Assembly: GCF_022436675.1 (NCBI RefSeq)
Contig: NZ_JAKUJZ010000001.1
Location: forward strand, 62,001 to 126,000
From: Rheinheimera hassiensis
GTDB taxonomy: Bacteria; Pseudomonadota; Gammaproteobacteria; Enterobacterales; Alteromonadaceae
Direction: 5' to 3'
Length of the DNA: 64,000 nucleotides
Notes under the pieces: model-generated
Seen by the model: only the letters and a program-made list of their open reading frames with translations
Databases searched by the model: none
Told to the model about the DNA's origin: nothing
In this document: piece by piece, positions 27,689 to 35,607 of the stretch
Position numbering within the stretch: the first letter of the stretch is position 1
Layout of the letters: the number at the start of each line of letters is the position of its first letter
Program-made: the position numbers and the translations under genes

Positions 27689-28324
27689 TCACTGCTTAGC
27701 TAACTGATTGGCAAAATCGTGGTTAACATCACGGTGCCCGGCTTCATCTGCGCGCACGGCAATAACCACCTCAAGCAAGCGGGCGTCAGCGGGTAATTTC
27801 CAGTATTCTATTGCCACCTGAGGTGCGGCAATATTGTCAATTGCGCCACTTTCTATCTCGGCCAGATAACAGCTGTAGCTGTATACCGCCTCTTCTTCAA
27901 AGTAGCCCACCAGGCGGTGCGCTGTTTTTGCTGACAGCATATACAGCACTAAAAAGCCGGTAAAAAACAGGCCCTGTGCTAGCAAAATCAGCGTGCGCTC
28001 AAACCAGTTCGGTTTGGCAATTTCAATAAAGGTCATCAGGTGCATGCGCTCGTTTTCAGCCTCATCCAGCAACACCCTGATCCAGCCATGATCGTCCTCC
28101 ATACGGCGCAAACTGCGCATATGGCGCAGCATGCCAGCCACCATACCCGGCACACCGGCCACAGTTTCCAGAATAACGGCGCGGTGGCCATAACGTTTAG
28201 CAAAGAAGGTGTCGGCGCAAAAGCGCAGCATTTTGGTTAAGCGAAAGGCGATACGATCAGATAAATTTTGTGGTTTATGGTGCGCGGCTAAAGGATCAGA
28301 CGGCTTCAACTGCTCTTCAGACAT
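27689..28324 (-). CDS. aox: Alternative oxidase (ubiquinol oxidase)
   Basis: A 211-residue di-iron quinol oxidase that passes electrons from ubiquinol to oxygen without proton pumping. All ligand motifs are present: LETVAGVPG (Glu53), NERMHLM (Glu92, His95), FEEEAVYSY (about Glu144) and [12 protein letters not shown] (Glu194, His197). The last motif has Gly where many AOXs have His (DEAHH), but the ExxH ligands are kept. Two hydrophobic helices (about 110-130) give the interfacial membrane part. ATG 28324 is chosen because AGGAG lies 6 bases before it; an ATG two codons upstream abuts the SD. In marine bacteria AOX often responds to nitric oxide, but I see no clear NsrR site. Confidence 0.93.
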   Translation of the reverse strand: MSEEQLKPSDPLAAHHKPQNLSDRIAFRLTKMLRFCADTFFAKRYGHRAVILETVAGVPGMVAGMLRHMRSLRRMEDDHGWIRVLLDEAENERMHLMTFIEIAKPNWFERTLILLAQGLFFTGFLVLYMLSAKTAHRLVGYFEEEAVYSYSCYLAEIESGAIDNIAAPQVAIEYWKLPADARLLEVVIAVRADEAGHRDVNHDFANQLAKQ

Positions 28325-28394
28325 CAGCATCTCCTGGTACGATATGGTCAGGCACCGTAGCAGAAGACAACTGAACCCTTACTGAGCATAACAA

Positions 28395-28419
28395 CAGCAG
28401 CTAAGATTGTTAGCTGCTG
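28395..28419 (-). terminator. Hairpin after the chemoreceptor gene
   Basis: A 10-bp perfect stem (CAGCAGCTAA / TTAGCTGCTG) with a 5-nt loop, 24 bases downstream of the MCP stop on the minus strand. Confidence 0.65.
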
Positions 28420-28442
28420 CAATACTCTGTGCCAGCACAAAT

Positions 28443-30065
28443 TTATACGCGGAAATGGTTTACCAGTTCGCTAAGTGTTTGTGCCAAACGGGCCAGCTCT
28501 GCACTTGATGCCTGAGTTTCATTGGCGCCCGCAGAAGTTTGTACTGATAAATCGCGAATATTTACCAAATTACGGTCAACTTCACGGGCGACCGTGGCTT
28601 GCTCTTCTGCCGCGCTGGCAATGGTCAGGTTTTGATCACTGATCTGGCCAATAGCTTCGGCAATCAGCTGCAAGGCTTCGCCTGCCTGCCGGGCAATTTG
28701 TAGTGTTTCGGTTGCTTTACCACTACAACTGTTCATGCTTTCTACCGTGTTATGGGTTTCAGCCTGAACGGCATGCATCATGCGGTCAATTTCTTTAGTC
28801 GACTCCTGAGTACGGTGCGCCAATGCGCGCACTTCATCTGCCACAACGGCAAAGCCACGGCCGCTATCGCCAGCCCGGGCGGCTTCGATGGCAGCATTTA
28901 GTGCCAGCAAGTTGGTTTGTTCCGCAATAGCCCGAATAACCCCCAGCACAGAGCCGATGTCTTTCACCCTGTCGGCCAGCTTTTCAATGCCGTGGCGTGA
29001 CGATTGCAGCTCGCCATCAAGTGCCTGAATGGTGTGAATAGTATGGTTTACCCGTTCTTGCCCCTGCCGGGCTTTATCGTTAGCTATTTCAGAATCACGT
29101 GAGGTAGAAGCTGCACTGCGGGCAACTTCCTCAATGGCGGTCGTGAGCTCGGTTACTGCAGTTGCGCCCTGCTCCAGCTCTTCACTTTGCTGATGCAAGA
29201 TACGGCTGGATTGCTCTGTTACCACGCTTAGCTCTTCAGATGTAGCCGCCAGTTGCGATGAAGACTGATTTATTTCATGTACTGTGGTTTTTAATTGTTG
29301 CTGCATTTGTGCCATTGAGCGAATCATTTCGCCGGCTTCGTCTGGCTCATCATCATGAAAAATCTGGTTCAGCTCACCTGCGGCAATTTTCTGGCTAATT
29401 AGCACTGCCGCCTGCATTGGTCTGACTAAACTACGGCTTAACATTAAGCCAAGTATCACCGCAACAATGACGGCAATGACTATAATCACAATCATATTCA
29501 TGTTAGCAAGCTCAATACTGTGTTTGGCACTGTCGGCTTGCTGGCTGGTGGTGGTTTGTTGATAAGCAGCCAGAGCAACCAGTGCTTCAGTCACTTCTAG
29601 TGCTGTATCGTTTATTCCCTGGTGGCGTAATTGTTCAGCCTGATCTATTTGGCCGCGATCAATTAACATCAGCAGTTGTTGATGTAGCTGGTCATATTGC
29701 TGTTTAATTGCTACCGCCTGGCTAAATACCGCACTTCCCGCTGCCGTTTTGTGAAACGCAGCAGCGCTGTCAGAAGCTTGCTGATAGTTACGTGTCGCTT
29801 CTTGCAATGCATTACGCTGCACCTGCCTGTCGGCCTCAGAGCTGGCATGCAACATATTTACCGTGTACAAGCGAATGAGCAAAAACTCCCGGTTCATATC
29901 ACCTGCCAATAAGGAAGCTGGCAGACGTCGGTCAGCAATATTATTAATATTCGTTTCGGTTTCAGAAAAGCGAAACATAGCAACACTACCAACAAGGATG
30001 CTTAGCAACACCATCAAGGAAAAAATTACCGCAAGCCTTTTACCAATTTTTATTTTTCTTAACAT
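28443..30065 (-). CDS. Methyl-accepting chemotaxis protein
   Basis: A 540-residue transmembrane chemoreceptor. ATG 30065 is preferred over an earlier in-frame ATG because GAGGGACGT lies directly upstream. It has TM1 (about 13-33), a four-helix-bundle periplasmic sensor (about 34-185, RRLPASLLAGDMNREFLLIR), TM2 (about 187-208), a HAMP domain (SRSLVRPMQAAVLISQKIA) and a cytoplasmic signalling hairpin with the conserved tip EQTNLLALNAAIEAARAGDS. No C-terminal CheR-tethering pentapeptide is present. It stands alone, with no che genes nearby; the ligand is unknown. Confidence 0.95.
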   Translation of the reverse strand: MLRKIKIGKRLAVIFSLMVLLSILVGSVAMFRFSETETNINNIADRRLPASLLAGDMNREFLLIRLYTVNMLHASSEADRQVQRNALQEATRNYQQASDSAAAFHKTAAGSAVFSQAVAIKQQYDQLHQQLLMLIDRGQIDQAEQLRHQGINDTALEVTEALVALAAYQQTTTSQQADSAKHSIELANMNMIVIIVIAVIVAVILGLMLSRSLVRPMQAAVLISQKIAAGELNQIFHDDEPDEAGEMIRSMAQMQQQLKTTVHEINQSSSQLAATSEELSVVTEQSSRILHQQSEELEQGATAVTELTTAIEEVARSAASTSRDSEIANDKARQGQERVNHTIHTIQALDGELQSSRHGIEKLADRVKDIGSVLGVIRAIAEQTNLLALNAAIEAARAGDSGRGFAVVADEVRALAHRTQESTKEIDRMMHAVQAETHNTVESMNSCSGKATETLQIARQAGEALQLIAEAIGQISDQNLTIASAAEEQATVAREVDRNLVNIRDLSVQTSAGANETQASSAELARLAQTLSELVNHFRV

Positions 30066-30314
30066 ACGTCCCTCATCTACCTGTGTTTTTTTATTTGAAA
30101 CAAAATAAGCATAGGGTGTTTTCTGCCAGACTCTGACCATTATGGGGCAAATCTGAGATAACTATTATTATATTTACTAAACTGTTTAGCTTGCGATACC
30201 GTACTGCCATAGTGATCTAAAAGCTACTGCGAATTTCAGTAGCTGCAACGGTGTTTACTCACTATAACTGTCTGCATATTGCCGGCCAGTTAAAACAGAT
30301 AAAGGACGTACAGA

Positions 30315-31178
30315 ATGAAAATATCTAAACCGGTTTTCGGTTCTACCCTACTGGCTGTTACTGGCTTGCTCTCTTCCGGCATTAACGCAGCGGCAATGCC
30401 AGAGCTTAAAGGCAATGAAGTACTGTGGCTGCTTACCCAGGCCAACCAGTTAATTAAAGTTAACCCTTCAGCGCCGGATAAAGTTATTGAGCAAAAAACG
30501 CTTACCGGCCTGGCAAAAGGTGAAACGCTGCAAGGTATAGATTATCGCGTAGCTTATGGTGTGTTATTTGCGTTATCAGACAAAGGCCAGCTTTACACCA
30601 TTAACACCGGTACTGGTGCATTGACAGCGGTAGGCATGCCTTTACCGGCAGGCACCTTACAACAAGGTCAGTTCGGCTTTGATTTTAACCCGGCGGCCGA
30701 CCGCATTCGTGTAGTAAATGACAAAGGCCAAAACTTACGTTTGCACCCGGTTACAGCAGAACTGGCGTCAACCGATCCAACACTGCAGTATGCGCCAGGC
30801 GACTCACACCATGGCAAAACCCCGGCGGTTACTGCTGCGGCTTACACTTACAACCAGCAAGACAGTAAAATAACCACCAACTACGCCATAGATATCACAG
30901 CAGGTAATTTGCTGACTCAGGGTACCAAAGAAGGCACAACCCCGGCAGTATCACCTAATACCGGACAATTGTTTACTGTTGGCAGCCTGGGGCTGACAGC
31001 ATTGCAGCAGGTGTCTTTTGATATTTCCGACCTGAGTAATATTGGCCTCGTTGCTGCCAGCACAGCGGCAGAGCCAGCCAGTATGCTTTATCAGATAGAT
31101 TTAAGCAGCGGTAAAACCAAAAAACTCGGCACGCTGGCCGATGGCAGTGCACTGGCAGGTATTGCCATTGAACCTTAA
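30315..31178 (+). CDS. DUF4394 secreted protein
   Basis: A 287-residue protein with a signal peptide (MKISKPVFGSTLLAVTGLLSSGINAAA), followed by a beta-propeller-like DUF4394 domain: LQGIDYRVAYGVLFALSDKG, FDFNPAADRIRVVNDKGQNLR, and the later PASMLYQIDLSSG. The biochemical role of DUF4394 is unknown. AAAGGA precedes the ATG. It overlaps or closely precedes a cupredoxin-like gene, so the two are probably co-expressed and both act in the periplasm. Confidence 0.88.
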   Translation: MKISKPVFGSTLLAVTGLLSSGINAAAMPELKGNEVLWLLTQANQLIKVNPSAPDKVIEQKTLTGLAKGETLQGIDYRVAYGVLFALSDKGQLYTINTGTGALTAVGMPLPAGTLQQGQFGFDFNPAADRIRVVNDKGQNLRLHPVTAELASTDPTLQYAPGDSHHGKTPAVTAAAYTYNQQDSKITTNYAIDITAGNLLTQGTKEGTTPAVSPNTGQLFTVGSLGLTALQQVSFDISDLSNIGLVAASTAAEPASMLYQIDLSSGKTKKLGTLADGSALAGIAIEP

Positions 31179-31767
31179 GCTGTCTCTTTGCCTGTTACTG
31201 GCAGCGGTACTTCTGCTGCCGCCGCTAACGTTAGCCGCGCAGTTACAAGTGCAGGTGCAGCATATCAGCGGCGGGCCCGTGGCAGGTGCTGTAGTGTTTC
31301 TCGAATCAACTGCAGCCTCCGCTGCGGTTAGACCTGCCGCTACTGCCAACATTATTCAGCGCAAAACCACCTTTATCCCTGAAGTGCTGGTTATTCCGCG
31401 TGGCACGGCGGTAACCTTCCCCAATGAAGACACCGTGCGCCATCATGTCTATTCTTTTTCATCCATCAAGCAGTTTGAAATTAAGCTGTATGTCGGTACC
31501 CCTACCGAGCCGGTTGTATTTGAGCAAAGCGGCGTAGCGGCTCTGGGCTGCAATATTCATGATCAGATGATTGCGTGGGTGGTGGTGCTGGATACGCCAT
31601 ATTACAGCCACAGTAACGACGACGGCCTGGCTGTGTTAAACGATGTTCCAGCCGGCGACTACACCCTGCGCGTATGGCATAAAACACTTTTATCAGAAGT
31701 AGAAGTGCCCAAGCTGGCCATTACACTTGATAGTAATACGCCAATACAACGGGTAAACCTTGATTAA
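31141..31767 (+). CDS. Secreted cupredoxin-like protein (methylamine-utilisation-protein type)
   Basis: Up to 208 residues with a hydrophobic signal sequence (LSLCLLLAAVLLLPPLTLAA), an Ig-like N-terminal part and a type-1 copper fold: RGTAVTFPNEDTVRHHVYSF supplies a His, and ALGCNIHDQMIAWV supplies Cys, His and Met ligands. The C-terminal part resembles a carboxypeptidase-regulatory beta sandwich (VPAGDYTLRVWH). ATG 31141 overlaps the upstream DUF4394 gene by 38 bases and lacks an SD; TTG 31168 (CAGG 8 bases upstream) would give a shorter, more standard signal peptide. It is probably an electron-transfer or copper-binding periplasmic protein. Confidence 0.8.
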   Translation: MAVHWQVLPLNLKLSLCLLLAAVLLLPPLTLAAQLQVQVQHISGGPVAGAVVFLESTAASAAVRPAATANIIQRKTTFIPEVLVIPRGTAVTFPNEDTVRHHVYSFSSIKQFEIKLYVGTPTEPVVFEQSGVAALGCNIHDQMIAWVVVLDTPYYSHSNDDGLAVLNDVPAGDYTLRVWHKTLLSEVEVPKLAITLDSNTPIQRVNLD

Positions 31768-31800
31768 CGACGAGCTTAATCTGGTTAATGTAAGCGGGTT

Positions 31801-31831
31801 GCGGCCCAAGCGTGTTTTGTGCTTTGGCCGC
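31801..31831. terminator. Bidirectional terminator hairpin
   Basis: A GC-rich stem (GCGGCC-c-AAGC / GCTT-t-GGCCGC) with one internal mismatch lies between the convergent cupredoxin and S46 peptidase genes. Confidence 0.6.
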
Positions 31832-31870
31832 GGTTACTGCTAAATAAAAAACTGCTGTATGCAACTGTGC

Positions 31871-34102
31871 TTATCTGACAATATCCATTTCATTCAGCAG
31901 GTTTTGAGCCCCATCAACATACTCCATCAGCCACAACACGTAGCGGATATCAACATGAATGGCGCGGGTGATTTCGGGGTTAAAGTACCAGTCTTTGGTG
32001 ATCGACTCATACGTAGAATCAAAGTTTAATCCTACCAGTTCGCCTTTACCGTTCATTACTGCAGAACCTGAATTACCACCGGTGGTATCCGCGCTGGATA
32101 AAAAGTTAACCGGTATTGAGTTAAAAGCACTAATCGCCGGTTTGGCACAGCCAGCAATACGGCACAGCAAGCCTGGTTCGTACTTTGGTGCTAAATCGGC
32201 ATAATAATAGCCATCGGTTTTACCCGCGTTGTAAGCCTCTACCAGAACCTGCGGCAGGATAAATGGATCAGTATTTTGCCGTTTGGCTATCAGGCCTTTT
32301 ACCGAGGTGAACGGCGTTTTATACACGCCATCTTTTGCCGGGTAACCATCTACCGTGCCGTAAGTAATACGCAGTGTGCTGTTAGCATCGGGGTATACCG
32401 GTTTGCCCAGCGTTTTATTGTAGGCAATGATCGCCTGCATGTAAGCTGGGCGCACCCGCAATAGTTGGCCATTTAACGTTTTCTCCTCCAGCTCCAGTGC
32501 TTTGTTTTTTTCATAAATGGCTACTGCAACTTGAATAAATGGATCCTTGCTTTGAGTAAATTCAGCCGGGGTTTTACCCAGCCACGCTTTACGCCCCGCA
32601 GTGCTGGTTAGCTGGCTTTGTGGATATAATGCAGCCAGCTTGTCGGCAACTTGCACCTTGCTCATACCCGCTGTTAAACCCAGTGCGGCATCCAACTCGC
32701 TTACCCTTACCGTATCAGGTTGAGCTAAATACTCGGCCAGCTGTTCTGACCAAATAGCTAAATCCATGTGTGGATGAAAGCTTTTTTCCATTCGTGCCAG
32801 CCGGCTTTCAATCATGCTTAAGTCACGTTGCTGAAAGCCCATTTCGCGCTCGGCATCCGGCTTCTGGCTTTCCTGTGCCAAACGGTACAACAGCATAGCC
32901 GCCTGCAACATATCGCTGCGTTTAGCAGTGTCAAAATAATAGGTTTGCTGGTTAAACGCTTGTTCGGCTTTAATGACTGTTGCCAGTTCGGTAATACTTT
33001 GCTGGTAAGCACTACGGCTGGCGTCACTATTAATCCAGGTTAACAGTGCCTGCTCTTGCTGCTGCTTAATGGCATGAATATCAGTTACCTTAAAGCCATC
33101 CAGCAAGCCTTGCAGCTTCTTCATTCTGTTGTTCAGACTTTTTACAGTAGAAGCGTATTTTACTTTTAAATCAGCATCCTTAGCGCTTAAGCTATCAATG
33201 GTATTAATAATTTGCTGATAGGTTTTTACCTGTGCCGGATACTGCCATTTAGCCGCAAAGGCGATTTCATTAGCTAAACGATAACGGCTGGTACGGCCCG
33301 GGTATCCAGCCAGTAATATACCATCGCCCTCACGCACACCACTGGCATTCACTTTTAAGAACTGTTTACTTTGGTACGGCACGTTATCAACCGAATACGG
33401 AGCTGGTTTACCGTCTTTGCCAACGTAGCCGCGCAAAAAACTGTAATCGCCGGTATGACGCGGGTATTCAAAGTTGTCGATATCACCGCCAAAATTGCCT
33501 ACCGCCTCAGACGGCGCATACACCAGCCGCACATCTTGCAGCATCAATTGCTTAATCTGAAAATATTCTAAACCATGATGAAAACTAACTACCGAGCAGC
33601 GGTAATTAGCATCTGCCTCACAGCTTTTAATCAGTGCTTTACGGTTAGCTTCAATGGCTTCATAACGTGCCGCGCCGGCTAAATCTGCCGCCAAACTACC
33701 CGATACCTGTGCAGTTACATCCGTTACCGATTCAGTAATATATAAGCGCTCCTGCGCACCAGCTGGTAATTCCTCAGCTAAGGTTGCGGCCAGAAAGCCT
33801 TTTTCAATCAGGTTATTGTCTTTGGTAGAATTATTTTGAATGGCGTTGTAGCCACAGTGATGGTTGGTAACCACCAGGCCATTTGGCGAGACAAAAGAAG
33901 CAGAGCAATAACCCAGGCTAACAATAGCACTCATGGGGTACTGGCTTAAATCGGCCAGTTGCTTGCCCGGGATCTCAATGCCCCTGGCGGTTAATTCAGG
34001 TTGTAATTGTGCCAGCTGATAGGGTTGCCACTGGCCTTCATCAGCTGCTGTGCTAAGGCTAAGCGCCAGTGCGGCGGCTGTAAAAAGGTAAGATGTTTTC
34101 AT
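31871..34102 (-). CDS. S46-family dipeptidyl-peptidase (DPP7/DPP11-like)
   Basis: A 743-residue exported serine peptidase that removes dipeptides from peptide N-termini. The signal peptide is MKTSYLFTAAALALSLSTAA. The catalytic triad of this chymotrypsin-like family is visible: His in VVTNHHCGYN (about residue 81), Asp in FGGDIDNFEYPRH, and Ser in TGGNSGSAVMN. The residue that separates DPP7 (Gly) from DPP11 (Arg) follows the FD in GLNFDSTYE and is Ser here, so the S1 preference cannot be assigned by the usual rule. It is a single gene with no obvious operon partner. Confidence 0.93.
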   Translation of the reverse strand: MKTSYLFTAAALALSLSTAADEGQWQPYQLAQLQPELTARGIEIPGKQLADLSQYPMSAIVSLGYCSASFVSPNGLVVTNHHCGYNAIQNNSTKDNNLIEKGFLAATLAEELPAGAQERLYITESVTDVTAQVSGSLAADLAGAARYEAIEANRKALIKSCEADANYRCSVVSFHHGLEYFQIKQLMLQDVRLVYAPSEAVGNFGGDIDNFEYPRHTGDYSFLRGYVGKDGKPAPYSVDNVPYQSKQFLKVNASGVREGDGILLAGYPGRTSRYRLANEIAFAAKWQYPAQVKTYQQIINTIDSLSAKDADLKVKYASTVKSLNNRMKKLQGLLDGFKVTDIHAIKQQQEQALLTWINSDASRSAYQQSITELATVIKAEQAFNQQTYYFDTAKRSDMLQAAMLLYRLAQESQKPDAEREMGFQQRDLSMIESRLARMEKSFHPHMDLAIWSEQLAEYLAQPDTVRVSELDAALGLTAGMSKVQVADKLAALYPQSQLTSTAGRKAWLGKTPAEFTQSKDPFIQVAVAIYEKNKALELEEKTLNGQLLRVRPAYMQAIIAYNKTLGKPVYPDANSTLRITYGTVDGYPAKDGVYKTPFTSVKGLIAKRQNTDPFILPQVLVEAYNAGKTDGYYYADLAPKYEPGLLCRIAGCAKPAISAFNSIPVNFLSSADTTGGNSGSAVMNGKGELVGLNFDSTYESITKDWYFNPEITRAIHVDIRYVLWLMEYVDGAQNLLNEMDIVR

Positions 34103-34311
34103 TGTGTTCCCATAAGTTCGGGTTAGGCAGTTGTTATTGCAATCGCAAAGCGAACTAAATTATCCACGTTCAACGCTGCCACGCAACCAAGATCGGCTCA
34201 CTGCGTTGTATTCACGTTAAGCTGCGGCTACCAGCGACAGACAAGCGCTATAAATTACGTTAACCTGACAACATACCGCATATAATCATCGGCCAATAGT
34301 AAGGTAACCCA

Positions 34312-35388
34312 ATGAAACTAATTGCAATATTAACCGGCGCCCTGTTACTGCCACTTAGCCTGGCTGGCAATACAGCAAATAGCAGCCACACACTAACATC
34401 CACTGAAGCAAACAAGCTGGTATCACTGCCACTGCACTGTGTCGAAACACCTTATCCATATAAAACCGGCGTAGTACTGGCCAGCGCCGCTGATTTGCAA
34501 GAGCCTTCAGCAGTACACCCGGTGTTTTATGGCTGTTTTGACTGGCATAGCGCAGTGCACGGCTACTGGTCACTGGTAAATTTGCTGCGTCAATTCCCGG
34601 AGTTAGCCCAGAAAAATGACGTTAAAGCTGTATTACAGCGCAACTTAACGGCCGACAAAGTAGCACGCGAAGTCGCTTTTTTCAGCAAAGATATTAATGC
34701 CTCGTTCGAGCGCACCTACGGTTGGGCCTGGTTGCTTAAACTGTCTGATGAACTGCAGCAGTGGCAAGACCCAATGGCCAAACAACTGGCGGCTAATTTA
34801 CAGCCGCTGGCCGATCTTATTGCCGAGCGCTATATCAGCTTTTTACCCCGGCTGTTATATCCGGTTCGCGTTGGCGAGCATACCAATACTGCTTTTGGTT
34901 TAAGCTTCGCTTACGACTACGCTGTTAACCAGCAAAACACTGCCTTGCAGCAGCTTATTGCTCAGCGTGCTAAAGACTATTTTTTGCAGGATAAAAACTG
35001 CCCGATAAACTGGGAGCCCAGCGGTTACGACTTTATCTCGCCTTGCCTGGAAGAAATCGGTCTGATGCAGCGTATTTTACCGTCAGAGCAATTTTTGCCC
35101 TGGCTAAATCAATTTATGCCGCAACTTGCCAACCCGGCTTATACGCTGGCGGTGGGCGAAGTGAGTGACAGAACCGACGGTAAGCTGGTGCATTTAGATG
35201 GTTTAAACTTCAGCCGTGCCTGGAACCTGTATGCCCTGGCAAAGCAGTACCCACAGTATGCGCACCTGCGCCAAGTAGCCGATCAGCATATGGCACATTC
35301 TTACCCCAACCTGATAGGCGACAGCTACGAAGGCGGCCACTGGCTGGGTAGTTTTGCTATTCACGCATTAAACAGCTCTAAGCAGTAG
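34312..35388 (+). CDS. DUF2891 exported protein
   Basis: A 358-residue protein with a signal peptide (MKLIAILTGALLLPLSLAG). Family motifs include HCVETPYPYKTG, HPVFYGCFDWHSAVHGYWSL, EHTNTAFGLSFAYDYA, WEPSGYDFISPCLEE and EGGHWLGSFA. The conserved Trp/His-rich, all-alpha (alpha/alpha-barrel-like) sequence suggests an enzyme, but none has been assigned to DUF2891 as far as I know. It is a stand-alone gene. Confidence 0.85.
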   Translation: MKLIAILTGALLLPLSLAGNTANSSHTLTSTEANKLVSLPLHCVETPYPYKTGVVLASAADLQEPSAVHPVFYGCFDWHSAVHGYWSLVNLLRQFPELAQKNDVKAVLQRNLTADKVAREVAFFSKDINASFERTYGWAWLLKLSDELQQWQDPMAKQLAANLQPLADLIAERYISFLPRLLYPVRVGEHTNTAFGLSFAYDYAVNQQNTALQQLIAQRAKDYFLQDKNCPINWEPSGYDFISPCLEEIGLMQRILPSEQFLPWLNQFMPQLANPAYTLAVGEVSDRTDGKLVHLDGLNFSRAWNLYALAKQYPQYAHLRQVADQHMAHSYPNLIGDSYEGGHWLGSFAIHALNSSKQ

Positions 35389-35406
35389 CATCATTTAACA
35401 CTGGTA

Positions 35407-35434
35407 TTGAGATCAATGCGGAACAGGTTATAAT
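35407..35434 (+). promoter_or_regulatory. Sigma-70 promoter of the ABC-F gene
   Basis: TTGAGA and TATAAT are separated by 16 bases. The predicted start site near 35441 leaves a leader of about 165 bases ahead of the ABC-F start codon. Confidence 0.7.
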
Positions 35435-35461
35435 TCCGCCGTCCCCCCAACATTGGAGCTC

Positions 35462-35482
35462 ATGACTGAAATGAACAACTAA
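35462..35482 (+). CDS. Leader mini-ORF (6 codons plus stop)
   Basis: ATG ACT GAA ATG AAC AAC TAA (MTEMNN) lies just inside the leader, with GGAG 3 bases upstream. Its stop runs directly into the hairpin that follows. Short leader ORFs of this kind often control ABC-F genes by ribosome stalling. The assignment is inference. Confidence 0.4.
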   Translation: MTEMNN

Positions 35483-35603
35483 ATCCTGATTAGCCGTCAA
35501 TTTTATTTATTGGACTTATCAGGGTTAGCGGGTTTGTTTCGGTTGGGCTATCAATAGCACTGCCTTATCTGTCTTTATTACCCGCCCCTGAATTATCGGG
35601 AGG
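35482..35603 (+). promoter_or_regulatory. Alternative leader structures ahead of the ABC-F gene
   Basis: AATCCTGATTAG (35482-35493) pairs with CTTATCAGGGTT (35515-35526), with one wobble and one mismatch. Further down CCCG (35581-35584) can pair with CGGG (35597-35600), which overlaps the Shine-Dalgarno GGGAGG. GCGGGT (35528-35533) is the exact complement of ACCCGC (35580-35585), offering a competing fold that would free the SD. This is consistent with attenuation. Confidence 0.45.
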
Positions 35604-35607
35604 CAAT

